In this document: in pieces, positions 26,247 to 35,593 of the stretch
Layout: the number at the start of each line of letters is the position of its first letter
How positions within the stretch are numbered: the first letter of the stretch is position 1
Source of the DNA: Atopobium deltae
GTDB lineage: Bacteria > Actinomycetota > Coriobacteriia > Coriobacteriales > Atopobiaceae
Length of the DNA: 64,000 nt
Direction of reading: 5' to 3'
NCBI RefSeq assembly: GCF_001552785.1
Contig: NZ_KQ959507.1
Coordinates: forward strand, 1 to 64,000
Translations under genes and position numbers: made by a program
The notes under the pieces: generated by a model
What the model saw: only the letters and a program-made list of their open reading frames with translations
What the model was told of the DNA's origin: nothing
Databases searched by the model: none

Positions 26247-28257
26247 GTTGCTTAAAATATTCATGGCTCCGTATACTATCAAATCGGTGATCGGGCTTCT
26301 TACTAAGCTTGTCGAAGTCGTGTTTGAAATTTGCATGCCTCTTATTATTGCGCACATGATTGATGCCGCAACGGCGAGCGCTTCCAGTGCAACCATAGAC
26401 GAGTCAAGTGCAGCTGCAAGCGTATGCAGCGTCACATCCTCCACTTTAACAGCTGCTCTCGCGGGCCGCGCGCTGCTGTTGCTGGCGTGCGCCGCCGTGA
26501 GTTACGCCTGTACGCTTGTGTGCCAATACTATGCCGCACAGGTAAGTCAGGGCTTAGGAACCGATATCCGCGATGCGTTGTATCACAAAAGCTTGTTCTT
26601 ATCGGCGCAGCAGGCCGAGCGTATTACTTCGGGTAGCCTTATTACGCGTATTACGAATGATATTTCTCAGATTCAGTTGGCAGTTGCGCTCGGCATTCGA
26701 CAAGCGAGCCGTTGGCCCCTGCTTTCCGTGGGCTCAAGCATCGCATGCCTGCTCATCGACCCCATGCTGGGTGCGGTGGCGTTGGCGTGTTGTGCTGCTT
26801 GCGCCGTGGTCTTCTACCTCATCATGAAAACAGCGGTTCCCCTCTACGCAACAATTCAAGCGCATCTCGACGAAATTGCCAGCTTTATGCAGCAGTTTTT
26901 ATCGGGCATTCGCGTGATTCGCGCTACGAATAACACCGACCGAGAAGTCCGTCAATTTAAGGCGGTTGTCGCAACGCAAACGAAAAGCCTGTTGGATGTG
27001 AGCAAGATAAGCTCATATTTGGGTCCCGCGACGTACGCCATTATGTATCTGGGTATCCTTATTGTTCTGTGGCTTGTCGCTGGCAGGAACGCCCTCGGTG
27101 AGCTCACACAAGGCAGTATTGTGGCCTTCGTTTCGTACATGACGACGATGCTTATTTCGATAGGCTACCTGGTAAATCTTTTTATTATCTTTTTGCGCGC
27201 CGAGGCTTCCGCGCGACGCGTCAATGTGATTTTGTCGATTCCCGATACGAACGCGAAGGACACAAACGTGCCCGCGAATATCGTGGATCAAACGACTGCA
27301 TCCGAAGCAACGATCTTTACCGATAAGACCGACGAGCTCGAGCATATTACCAAGGGCGAGACGGTCCTCACCGCAGCACAGCCGACACCATCCGTGCCCG
27401 CTCTTATCTGTAAGCACGTTTCGTTTTCTTATTCGTCTGTCCACAGCGCTGACGGCGCCGCCAACGTCGACAGCGCCAGCTCCACCACCAACGTCGCTGA
27501 CACCAAAATCGCCGAGGCTGACTCTGCCGCCATTTCCAGCTACGCACTGCAAGATTTTTCATGCGTTATTCAGCGGGGGCAAACAGTTGGTCTTATCGGC
27601 GGTACGGGAGCGGGAAAATCAACCGCCGCGCAGCTCTTCTCGGGAATATACCAGGCTGACGCAGGAGAAATTCTTGCTTTTGGTCTGCCGATCGAGCGCT
27701 ATTCGCACGCGCAACGCGTGGCGCGCATTGGCTATGTCGATCAAACACCATCGTTGATGAGCGGAACTATTCGATCAAACCTGTGCTGGCGCGCTCCCGA
27801 GGCCAGCGACGAGCAGTTATGGGACGCACTGCGTTGTGCTCAGGCAGCCGATTTTATTGCAAACCTGCCGCAAGGGCTACAGAGTCGCGTCGAAGCCAAT
27901 GGCAAGAATTTTTCGGGTGGGCAGCGCCAGCGTTTGAGCATTGCTCGCACCTTGGTGTGCCAGCCACAACTCTTGATCTTGGATGATGTGTTTTCTGCCC
28001 TTGATTATCGAACTGCGGCCTACCTGCAGCAGGCGTTACGACGCACTCGACAAAATCTGACAACGATTCTTATAAGTCAGCAGGTAAACACCTTGATGCA
28101 TGCCGATACAATCATCGTGCTGCATCATGGTATTGTGCAGGGTCAGGGCACGCACCAAGAGCTTCTCGAGAGCTGTGAGATTTATCGCGAGCTGTATACT
28201 TCTCAGCAAAAGCATGGCGCGAGCGCGTGCCTGGCAGGGCGTGATGCACATGAGTAA
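26239..28257 (+). CDS. ABC exporter half-transporter, degenerate-site subunit
   Basis: 672 residues: six membrane helices then one ATPase domain. Walker A GGTGAGKST near residue 454, signature FSGGQRQRLS near 558, and Walker B LLILDD near 580, where the catalytic Glu is Asp. That substitution marks the non-hydrolysing site of heterodimeric exporters of the TM287/288, LmrCD and BmrCD kind. A low-complexity insert (SADGAANVDSASSTTN...) splits the start of the ATPase domain between FSYSS and LQDFS. ATG 26239 overlaps the previous gene by 8 bases; a TTG at 26215 is less likely. The partner subunit overlaps its end. Substrate unknown, possibly drugs or lipids. Confidence 0.9.
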   Translation: MHKLLKIFMAPYTIKSVIGLLTKLVEVVFEICMPLIIAHMIDAATASASSATIDESSAAASVCSVTSSTLTAALAGRALLLLACAAVSYACTLVCQYYAAQVSQGLGTDIRDALYHKSLFLSAQQAERITSGSLITRITNDISQIQLAVALGIRQASRWPLLSVGSSIACLLIDPMLGAVALACCAACAVVFYLIMKTAVPLYATIQAHLDEIASFMQQFLSGIRVIRATNNTDREVRQFKAVVATQTKSLLDVSKISSYLGPATYAIMYLGILIVLWLVAGRNALGELTQGSIVAFVSYMTTMLISIGYLVNLFIIFLRAEASARRVNVILSIPDTNAKDTNVPANIVDQTTASEATIFTDKTDELEHITKGETVLTAAQPTPSVPALICKHVSFSYSSVHSADGAANVDSASSTTNVADTKIAEADSAAISSYALQDFSCVIQRGQTVGLIGGTGAGKSTAAQLFSGIYQADAGEILAFGLPIERYSHAQRVARIGYVDQTPSLMSGTIRSNLCWRAPEASDEQLWDALRCAQAADFIANLPQGLQSRVEANGKNFSGGQRQRLSIARTLVCQPQLLILDDVFSALDYRTAAYLQQALRRTRQNLTTILISQQVNTLMHADTIIVLHHGIVQGQGTHQELLESCEIYRELYTSQQKHGASACLAGRDAHE

Positions 28258-30340
28258 TCTGTATTCAGGAGCTGGAGCAAGCGCAAAATCGATCCAGACG
28301 CTGCAGACAGCCTCGTCGAAGCAGCAAAAACCTGGCGACCCCAACAATACAAATCTTGCCGAGAAACCCGATGATCTTCTCGGCCGTTATACAAGTCGTG
28401 ATGTCATAGCTTGGCTTGTGCGTTGCCTTGCACCACATGCTGGTCTGCTCCTGGGCGTTTTTATTAGCTTGCTTGCGGCGCTCGTGCTCCAGTTGCTCGT
28501 TCCACTCTTTATAGGTCGCAGCATCGATTACATCTTTATGAATCTGTCGCGTGCTGGTGTGTCGGGTGCGGGCTCAGCACCCAAGGCCTTGCCGATGTGG
28601 CTCAGTATGCTTATTGTTTGCATTATTGGCGGTGTTGTATTCCAATGGGTCAGCAGCTTTTGGTCAAAAAAACTCGCTTACTTGACGGCGCAATCAATAC
28701 GTGAGCACGCGTTTTTGATGTTCAAGCGCCTGCCTGTTGCAAATATCGATACGCATGCACACGGTGATTTTATCAGCAGGATTACCAACGATTGCGATGC
28801 TATTTCTGATGGATTGCTGCAGGGGATTACGCAGCTCTTTAGTGCTGTGTGCATGGTGGTGGGGACCATTGTGTGCATCGCAAGTCTGTCTATTCCCATG
28901 GCGATACTGGTGGTGTGTTTGACGCCCTTATCGATAGTGGTTTCGTATCTCATTGCTGCGGCGTCGGCCAAAAGTTTTTCAAAAGTGATGCAGCTGCAGG
29001 GGGAAGTGGCGGCGTCTGCGCAAGAGGCACTGACGCACCATAAACTTGTGACGGCGTTTGCGCAGCAACAGTGCCTATTTGACCAGTTCAAGGTTCTAAA
29101 TCACAATTTGTATGACGTGGGGCGCCGTGCCCAGTTCGTGAGTTCACTCACTAATCCCTCGACCCGTTTGGTTAACACAATCACCTACACTGTGGTAGCG
29201 GTATTTGCTATTTTTCTTATGCTGCAGCCAGCAACGACGATCACGGTCGGCGTGCTGCAGAGTTTTTTGGTGTATACCAATCAGTACATGAAGCCGTTCA
29301 ACGAAATTTCTGCCGTCATTGGGCAGATACAAGCTGCGTTTGCAAGTGGTAGGCGAATTCTCGATCTTCTCGACATGCCGCAGGAGCAGGAACAGGGGAG
29401 GCAGGCACAAAAGCAGGCTGGCGAGAAGACCGTCGAGGTGCAGGTCAAGCAACATTCAAGCAGCGCGGTCGCGTCCCAATCAACTCACCCGCTTATTTGC
29501 TTTGATAATGTTGCGTTTTCTTACACGCCTCAACAACCCGTGTTAGAAAACTTGAGTTTTTCGGTGCGAGAAGGGCAGACGGTCGCGCTGGTTGGAAAAA
29601 CGGGCTGTGGAAAGACAACGATTCTTAATCTCTTGCTGCGTTTTTATGACCCCGACTCTGGTCGTATTGTGCTGGATGGAAGAGACATTACGAACTACAG
29701 TTGTCGCGATTTGCGCCAACAGTTCGGTATGGTCCTGCAGGATACCTGGCTTTTTAAGGGAACAGTCCTAGAGAATTTGACCTATAGTCTGCCGTTGCAT
29801 GACGCATGCGGCGCCTCCGCAGCCACAACCTCCGACGTCACCGACACCACGGCCGCCACCGCCAAGACCACGACCGGTGCCAGCGCAAGAGCCAACGCCT
29901 ATCGTCGAAAAAGCATTGCCGTTGCAAAGGCGATTCATGCGCATGATTTTATCCAGCAGCTCCCACAGAGCTACGATACCTATCTCGATATGGAGCACGC
30001 CCAGCTCAGCGAGGGCCAAAAGCAGCTTATTTGCATTGCCCGTGTGATGCTTGCACAGCCAAGGATCCTGCTTCTTGACGAGGCGACGAGCAATATTGAC
30101 ACCCGCACCGAAACGTACGTTCAGCAGGCCTTACAAACTCTGATGGCCTCGCGAACGGCGGTGGTCGTGGCGCATCGTTTGTCGACAATACAAAATGCCG
30201 ATCGCATTTTGGTGATGGATAAGGGTCGCATCTGTGAGCAGGGGACACACGACGAACTTCTCGCCCGTCATGGCGCTTACGAGAAACTCTATATGAGCCA
30301 GTTTGCATTTGACGAGAAGACCGTCGCGCTGCACGACTAA
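28250..30340 (+). CDS. ABC exporter half-transporter, canonical subunit
   Basis: 696 residues, partner of the preceding gene. Membrane domain about residues 60-360, ATPase domain with Walker A GKTGCGKTT at about 449, Q-loop MVLQDTWLFKGTV, signature LSEGQKQL near 586 and Walker B LLLDEATSNID near 607 with the catalytic Glu. An Ala/Thr-rich insert (ASAATTSDVTDTTAATAK) of about 35 residues sits in the helical subdomain. The start could be ATG 28244 or 28250; both overlap the first subunit's stop. Together the two make one exporter with one active ATP site. Confidence 0.9.
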   Translation: MSNLYSGAGASAKSIQTLQTASSKQQKPGDPNNTNLAEKPDDLLGRYTSRDVIAWLVRCLAPHAGLLLGVFISLLAALVLQLLVPLFIGRSIDYIFMNLSRAGVSGAGSAPKALPMWLSMLIVCIIGGVVFQWVSSFWSKKLAYLTAQSIREHAFLMFKRLPVANIDTHAHGDFISRITNDCDAISDGLLQGITQLFSAVCMVVGTIVCIASLSIPMAILVVCLTPLSIVVSYLIAAASAKSFSKVMQLQGEVAASAQEALTHHKLVTAFAQQQCLFDQFKVLNHNLYDVGRRAQFVSSLTNPSTRLVNTITYTVVAVFAIFLMLQPATTITVGVLQSFLVYTNQYMKPFNEISAVIGQIQAAFASGRRILDLLDMPQEQEQGRQAQKQAGEKTVEVQVKQHSSSAVASQSTHPLICFDNVAFSYTPQQPVLENLSFSVREGQTVALVGKTGCGKTTILNLLLRFYDPDSGRIVLDGRDITNYSCRDLRQQFGMVLQDTWLFKGTVLENLTYSLPLHDACGASAATTSDVTDTTAATAKTTTGASARANAYRRKSIAVAKAIHAHDFIQQLPQSYDTYLDMEHAQLSEGQKQLICIARVMLAQPRILLLDEATSNIDTRTETYVQQALQTLMASRTAVVVAHRLSTIQNADRILVMDKGRICEQGTHDELLARHGAYEKLYMSQFAFDEKTVALHD

Positions 30341-30508
30341 CGTCGCCGAGTGTACCGCATACTCGGAATGACATGGCACATCTAAAGATTTTCCATCATC
30401 AGCTGGTTTTAGCTTGCACCCGTGCACGAAGCGTGGTAACTTAGTCACGTTGCAAATTGAGGGCACTTCGTTTTGATGCACCTCAAAGTAACATTTGTTT
30501 TGCGAGAA

Positions 30509-30585
<77 letters not shown>

Positions 30586-30841
30586 TTTTCGCAGGTAAAC
30601 CACTGTTTTAGAACCTGAAAAATTCTTAACCAACGTTTAGTCAGTGCTTGCTAAGGAATCTGCTAAGAAATCTGGTTAGCGACCTTGGCTAAACCCCTCA
30701 CAATCAACATGCAAAAGATGTGCTGTACATGTCGCGCCATGGCGTCGGGGACGTTTACGTGACGTGCATTCGACATTCGTCTTCAGCATTCGTAAAAGTA
30801 GATTTCTTTTATGTCGTTTTTTCTGTGCAACTCAAGTAGCA
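30586..30841. other. Non-coding stretch after tRNA-Pro with short direct repeats
   Basis: No gene seen. At 30650-30673 two near-identical units GCTAAGGAATCT and GCTAAGAAATCT stand side by side, with related GTTTAG/GGTTAG/GGCTAAA words around them. Repeats of this kind just behind a tRNA 3' end may be traces of an old integration site, but no integrase fragment is visible. Confidence 0.35.
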
Positions 30842-30870
30842 TTGGTATGCATTTCTGCTAACTGTATACA
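30842..30870 (+). promoter_or_regulatory. Sigma-70-type promoter
   Basis: TTGGTA, a 17-base spacer, then TATACA, 31 bases before the next ATG, which itself has AGGGGGAGG 7 bases upstream. It would drive the three-gene unit 30902-33835. Confidence 0.55.
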
Positions 30871-30901
30871 ATGAGTATGTACCATAGGGGGAGGACAAAA
30901 C

Positions 30902-31675
30902 ATGGCAAAAAAGCGCCCCATGAAAGAGCGTGTAAAGAATAACCTTAAGCATAAGGTTGACTATGATGCCCTGGTGGCGCAGCAGCAAGGCACCACAATC
31001 AGTCCTCTTGGCACTTCAGATAATCCCTGCAATCGAATTTTTACCATTGCAAATGTCATTACCTTCACCCGTCTGATTTTGACCCTCTGTTTTGTGTTCT
31101 TGTTTGCCTCGGGTGAACATCGCATGCTGGCGCTTATTTTGTATACCGTTGCAGCCGCCACCGATTTTCTCGACGGACAAGTAGCAAGAAGAACCCAAAC
31201 TGTTAGCTGGGTGGGAAAAATCATGGATCCCATCATGGATCGCGTGCTTTTGTTTACGGGCGTGCTGGGTTTGATGCTCACGGGTGAGTTGCCCGAGTGG
31301 ATAGCGATTTTTGTTATCGCCCGCGACACGTACCTTGCCATCGCTGCTCAGTTTTTACAGCGCTTTAGGCAGCGCCCCGTGGATGTTGTCTTCATTGGCA
31401 AGGTGAGTACAGCGCTTCTGATGTGCGGGTTTATCGACGTGTTACTTGGGGTGCCTGTCATGCGCGGGCTTAACCTGGTAAACGTTTCATTTTTACCTCT
31501 TTTAAATGCGAATCCTGCGCCTGTGGGCATGCTTTTTATATACGCTGGTATTGTTTGCTCAACCATCACCACTATCATTTATACTAAAACAGGTATTAGT
31601 ATTATCCGCACCGCGCCCGCTCAACGACAGGTAAGCCGTCGAGCAAAACGGCGCGTGCAACGAGAAAAGTCATAG
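30902..31675 (+). CDS. CDP-alcohol phosphatidyltransferase family protein
   Basis: 257 residues with several membrane helices. The family signature is complete: DFLDGQVARRTQTVSWVG, then DPIMDR (DG, AR, G, D and D all spaced correctly). Such enzymes move a phosphatidyl group from CDP-diacylglycerol to an alcohol. A second member at 58957 is the better candidate for phosphatidylglycerophosphate synthase by context, so this one may use a different alcohol, or make cardiolipin or phosphatidylinositol. It has a basic 50-residue N-terminal extension. dacA-like gene follows after 3 bases. Confidence 0.85.
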   Translation: MAKKRPMKERVKNNLKHKVDYDALVAQQQGTTISPLGTSDNPCNRIFTIANVITFTRLILTLCFVFLFASGEHRMLALILYTVAAATDFLDGQVARRTQTVSWVGKIMDPIMDRVLLFTGVLGLMLTGELPEWIAIFVIARDTYLAIAAQFLQRFRQRPVDVVFIGKVSTALLMCGFIDVLLGVPVMRGLNLVNVSFLPLLNANPAPVGMLFIYAGIVCSTITTIIYTKTGISIIRTAPAQRQVSRRAKRRVQREKS

Positions 31676-31678
31676 CAG

Positions 31679-32956
31679 ATGTTTCGAAACAAGCTAAGCC
31701 ACCTACGCCAGCTAGGAGACATGCGCAGTCATTCAAAGTCCTCGCACGGCAATGCAAACCGCATGCACACGAGCGTGCGTACGGGCGTCCGTAAGACCAT
31801 ACGCAAAGCTGTTTGTTTGATGCTTTCGTTTGTGCTACTCATAAGTGTGTTTACGAGCTCTTTTGTAGGATCCACACCTGTGCGTTTGGCGCAGGCTCGC
31901 ACAGGCGCTTCTCGGCAGGATCAAGCACCAACGCTGCGCGAAGCACAAGCAGCATTGCTAACCGATAAGGATGGCAATGTGCTGTGGGCAAAGGATCCCG
32001 ATACGCAGTTTAGTTTGGCGTCGGTCACCAAAGTGATGAGCGCCATGGTATTGCTTGATTCAAAAAAGGAACTTGATCAGCAATATTCTCTTACGGATGT
32101 TGATTTGGGGCCACATTCTCAGACGGCTGGTTACAAGGCTGGACAGACGGCGACGCTGCAAGAGCTTTTGGAAGTCATGCTTGTATTTTCAGCCAACGAT
32201 GCGGCGGTGCAAATCGCGCGTATTGTTTCGGGCAATGAACAGGCATTTGTTGACAAGATGAACAAAAAAGCCGCGTCGCTCGGTATGAAAAATACGCATT
32301 TCACGAATCCGCATGGTTTGGAGGATGCGGGCAAACATTATTCGACCGTCCGAGATATGGTACGTATGGGCCGCGAGGCACTCGAGAAGTATCCGCTGAT
32401 TGCTAAGATTGTCAAAATGCACGAGGTGAAGGGCACCATCGATGGCAAAGAACGCTATTTTAAATCAACCGATCATCTCATGAAGCGCTACAAGGGTTTG
32501 CTTGGCATTAAAACGGGTTCCGTTGAATCGGGTACCACTTTTTTGGGCGCTGCCGAGCGCAACGGCGTACGTCTGTACTGCGCCGTGCTGGGTTGCAAGA
32601 CCAATGGCGGTCGTTTTGACGACAGCGAAAGCCTGCTGAACTGGGGCTTCTCGAACATCCTTAATAAGACCATTATCGAGCACGGGACGGTTGTACGTTG
32701 GGCGCCCTTTGCCTTTAACTTTTTATTTCGTTGTCCAGTGATAAGCTCGCAGGCGTCGGGCGTGGTTCATCCGAGCAAAAAACTTGACTATCACTCGCTG
32801 CTCTATACGCCAAATACCCTCGTGAAGCCTGGCGATATCTATGGCGTCACCCTGTGGTCGCAAGAAAAACGCCCTGTTGCCACCTGCACCTATAGGGTCG
32901 GTGCCTTGCAGCCAGTCTCTATTTCGTATGATGAACTCTATGAGGTGTTTGCATAA
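31679..32956 (+). CDS. D-alanyl-D-alanine carboxypeptidase (PBP5 type)
   Basis: 425 residues. Removes the terminal D-Ala from peptidoglycan stem peptides outside the membrane. Active-site triad: SVTK at about 114-117, SAND at about 171, KTG at about 278. A membrane or signal segment (CLMLSFVLLISVFTSSFVG) at about residues 45-65 follows an unusually long basic cytoplasmic tail of about 40 residues. No clear C-terminal amphipathic anchor. Same operon as the lipid enzyme and GcvT-like protein. Confidence 0.9.
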   Translation: MFRNKLSHLRQLGDMRSHSKSSHGNANRMHTSVRTGVRKTIRKAVCLMLSFVLLISVFTSSFVGSTPVRLAQARTGASRQDQAPTLREAQAALLTDKDGNVLWAKDPDTQFSLASVTKVMSAMVLLDSKKELDQQYSLTDVDLGPHSQTAGYKAGQTATLQELLEVMLVFSANDAAVQIARIVSGNEQAFVDKMNKKAASLGMKNTHFTNPHGLEDAGKHYSTVRDMVRMGREALEKYPLIAKIVKMHEVKGTIDGKERYFKSTDHLMKRYKGLLGIKTGSVESGTTFLGAAERNGVRLYCAVLGCKTNGGRFDDSESLLNWGFSNILNKTIIEHGTVVRWAPFAFNFLFRCPVISSQASGVVHPSKKLDYHSLLYTPNTLVKPGDIYGVTLWSQEKRPVATCTYRVGALQPVSISYDELYEVFA

Positions 32957-32962
32957 GCATTT

Positions 32963-33835
32963 ATGGCGAGTCATGTGTCCAATATCACCCTTACAGAAGA
33001 GCATCTGGCTCTTGGCGGTATTCTCGAAACCAAACATACGGGCAATCACAGCGTCAAACTGCCAATGCGCTACACGAAGCCCGACGAGGAGCTTTCCTTT
33101 TTGCGTCACGGTTGCGGTATAACCGACATTAGCTATACTGGGCTTCTTGTCGTGCATGGAAGCGATGCGTATGACCTGGTGCGTGCGGCGACTACCGCGC
33201 TCATACCTGAGGTGGGCCAAAGCTGTTATACAGCAGTGCTCACGGGCGATGGAGCGCTGCTGAGCGTGGTGCTTCTTGCTCGAACGGGCGATGAGGAATT
33301 TTTGCTCCTCGATACCAGCAATCGCTTTGAACTCTTGCGAGAATGGTTTATGTGGCTTTCTCATATCGAGAAGGACGGCGTTAAGCCCTATAAAAATGCC
33401 GAGGTGGTTGACGAGACGGGCGCGCTTCTTCCTGTACAGCTGACGGGACCTGGTGCTGCGGCGATTCTTAACGATTATCTTGGTTCTGATGCGCGACTTC
33501 CTTATCCTGGCGAAATTGGTATGCTCAAGCTCGATAAGATCATCTGCATCGTATGCAATTGTGCACCTAGCGCTACTGCAGGTAAGGCGTACGATGCCTA
33601 TAAAGTCTTAATTCCACCAGCGTTTGCAACCATCCTATGGCGCAGCCTTTTGTCATTTGGTCAACTCGAGCCTGTTGGTCTTTGTGCCTGGCATCTTTAC
33701 GAGCAGGGCTATCAGCCCTGGCTTTCGGCACTTTCCCAAACAGACCGCATAAGCTGTGCGAGAAGAACGCTTACGTCGTGGGGTCTTGTGCGACAGGGCG
33801 ATGATTTTATCGGCGCGCGCGGTTTAAGCGAATAG
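32963..33835 (+). CDS. GcvT-like folate-binding protein
   Basis: 290 residues. Has the fold pattern of the glycine cleavage T-protein and YgfZ: MRYTKPDEELSFLRHGCGITDIS, LLSVVLLARTGDEEFLLLDTS, LTGPGA. The C-terminal barrel is shorter than in true GcvT (about 360 residues) and no GcvH or GcvP gene is near. It lacks the clear KGCYxGQE motif of YgfZ. It could bind tetrahydrofolate in Fe-S or methyl-transfer chemistry; role unresolved. It starts 6 bases after the carboxypeptidase gene. Confidence 0.75.
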   Translation: MASHVSNITLTEEHLALGGILETKHTGNHSVKLPMRYTKPDEELSFLRHGCGITDISYTGLLVVHGSDAYDLVRAATTALIPEVGQSCYTAVLTGDGALLSVVLLARTGDEEFLLLDTSNRFELLREWFMWLSHIEKDGVKPYKNAEVVDETGALLPVQLTGPGAAAILNDYLGSDARLPYPGEIGMLKLDKIICIVCNCAPSATAGKAYDAYKVLIPPAFATILWRSLLSFGQLEPVGLCAWHLYEQGYQPWLSALSQTDRISCARRTLTSWGLVRQGDDFIGARGLSE

Positions 33836-33972
33836 CGGCTTGAGAGAGCACGGGATTGCGTGCACTGGTGAGGGCGGCTATGCAGGGTCACGTGCGCTAG
33901 CGGGGCTATGCAGGACTACGCACGGAGACACTCCCTCACAGACCGCAATATAAGTCTTACTGATACAAAAAA

Positions 33973-34001
33973 CCTCCCAGCCCTGACTTCAGGCTGGGAG
34001 G
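33973..34001. terminator. Bidirectional terminator
   Basis: 10-bp perfect stem (CCTCCCAGCC with GGCTGGGAGG). A residues on the left and T residues on the right make it work both ways: for the GcvT-like gene on + and for the alcohol dehydrogenase gene on -. Confidence 0.85.
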
Positions 34002-34050
34002 TAGTTTTTAAAGCTTTAAAGTTTCGGGCTTAAGGCTTCAAGCCTTGGAC

Positions 34051-35061
34051 TTAGTGAGCAAGATCGATAACCATGCGGCCGCGGATCTTACCAGCTTCCA
34101 TCTCCTCAAAGATGTCGTTGATGTCCTCCATGGGGCGCATCTGGCACTTAGGAACAACTTTGCCCTCAGCAGCAAATTGGAAGGCCTCGACCAAATCCTG
34201 ACGGGTACCAACCAAGGAACCAACAACGCGAATACCATCCAAAACCAGACGAGGAATGGAGAGATCCATAGTCTCGACAGGCAAACCAACAGCAACAACG
34301 CAGCCACCAGCACGTACAGCATTGACCGACGTGTCAAAAGCAGCCTTGTTAACGGCGGTAACAACGGCACCGTGGCAGCCGCCGACCTTGTCCATAGCGA
34401 TAGCAGCAACGTCATCCTTCAAAGGATTCACGCAGATGTCAGCGCCGCACTCACGAGCAAAGTCAAGCTGACCATCATTAATGTCCATGGCGATAACCTT
34501 CATGCCAAAGACGTTCTTTGCATACTGCAAAGCAAGGTTGCCCAAGCCGCCCAGACCAGCAAGAAGCATCCACTCACCAGGACGAACACCAGACTCCTTC
34601 AGGGCCTTGTAGGTGGTAACGCCAGCGCAGGTGATGGAAGAAGCAGCTGCCGAATCCAAACCTTCAGGAACCTTAACAGCATAATCGGCCGTAACGATGC
34701 ACTGATAAGCCATACCACCGTCAGCGGTGTAACCAGCGTTTTTAACGCTGCGGCACAAGGTCTCGCGACCAGAGGTGCAGTACTCACAGTAGCCACAGCC
34801 CTCAAAGAACCAAGCTACACTTGCGCGGTCGCCAACCTTGAGCGAGGTTACGCCAGGAGCAACTTCCTTAACAACGCCGATGCCCTCGTGACCAAGCACG
34901 ACACCCGACTTGTCACCAAAGTCTGCATTCTTGACATGCAGGTCGGTGTGGCAAACACCGCAGCAAATCATATCGAGAAGTGCTTCACCGGGCTGTAGAG
35001 CGCGGAACTCCTTCTCGACAACAGCAGCCTTGTGATCTTTGGTTGCAACAATGGCCTTCAT
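34051..35061 (-). CDS. adhP: Zinc-dependent alcohol dehydrogenase (AdhP type)
   Basis: 336 residues, medium-chain dehydrogenase. Catalytic zinc ligands in CGVCHTD and GHEGIGVV, structural zinc cysteines in [16 protein letters not shown], nucleotide-binding [14 protein letters not shown]. It would interconvert acetaldehyde and ethanol or similar with NAD(H), regenerating NAD+ during fermentation. ATG 35061 is chosen because AGGAGG lies 8 bases before it; the GTG six bases earlier would be too close. Codon use is strongly C-ending, unlike its neighbours, and it has a strong ribosome site and terminator, so it is probably highly expressed. The 526 bases upstream are AT-rich. Confidence 0.92.
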   Translation of the reverse strand: MKAIVATKDHKAAVVEKEFRALQPGEALLDMICCGVCHTDLHVKNADFGDKSGVVLGHEGIGVVKEVAPGVTSLKVGDRASVAWFFEGCGYCEYCTSGRETLCRSVKNAGYTADGGMAYQCIVTADYAVKVPEGLDSAAASSITCAGVTTYKALKESGVRPGEWMLLAGLGGLGNLALQYAKNVFGMKVIAMDINDGQLDFARECGADICVNPLKDDVAAIAMDKVGGCHGAVVTAVNKAAFDTSVNAVRAGGCVVAVGLPVETMDLSIPRLVLDGIRVVGSLVGTRQDLVEAFQFAAEGKVVPKCQMRPMEDINDIFEEMEAGKIRGRMVIDLAH

Positions 35062-35067
35062 GAACAC

Positions 35068-35304
35068 ATCCTCCTATTCTGCTTGAGACCCCATGTCTCT
35101 AGCTGATAACTTTGTACTAATATATTATTCAATATTCTTACATATTTATCAATTTTTTTCCATAATAATTTTTGAACATATTGACATATTTCTACAGATT
35201 AATAAAAGCGCTTATAACATATGGGTGAATAAGGGATAAATGCTACAGGCAGTGTTTATACAATACATTGTAACCGCGTTCGCCGATCTGTCACTCATGA
35301 GGAA
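35068..35304. promoter_or_regulatory. AT-rich upstream region of the alcohol dehydrogenase gene
   Basis: 35100-35230 is far richer in A and T than the rest of the window, with many TATT/AATA words, and probably holds the adhP promoter and regulator sites. A small dyad GAGAC/GTCTC lies at 35085-35100 and an AAGCGCTT palindrome near 35208. I could not pick one promoter with confidence. No gene is seen here. Confidence 0.4.
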
Positions 35305-35561
35305 GCGTTTTATACTGTAAATGTGCATAAAAATTGAGAGCATTTGCGTTGTCGTTGGCGGCACTTGCGAGCACAATACCCCTTCTCGTTCTGTGAGACT
35401 AGCAAGTATGCGTTGTGCTAATTGCTCAGGCGTTTGAGGATCATAAGGAAATACTTGTGGTTATAAACGTTCATACAGGCGTTTAGCTGCGCTTTTATAG
35501 CTTCTGTGTCCTGTAATATATCAATTTTGAGCTCGTGAGGATGTATGCAGGTTTTTTGCAT
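35305..35561 (-). pseudogene. Degraded gene downstream of ung
   Basis: ATG 35561 on the - strand has AAGGAG 6 bases upstream and opens MQKTCIHPHELKIDILQDTE, ending at TAG 35418-35420 after 47 codons. Beyond about 35470 another frame looks like real protein (PQVFPYDPQTPEQLAQRIL, SLTEREGVLC) and contains its own early stop, so frame has been lost at least once. It reads as a decayed gene of the ung transcript. Family not recognised. Confidence 0.45.
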
Positions 35562-35593
35562 AAGTGCTCCTTTTTGGGCGTGGAACAGCGGGC

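Noticed and set aside
34045-34998. 317-residue open frame antisense to the alcohol dehydrogenase gene
   Set aside because: The - strand product has all zinc and nucleotide motifs; the + frame is open only because of biased codon use in adhP.
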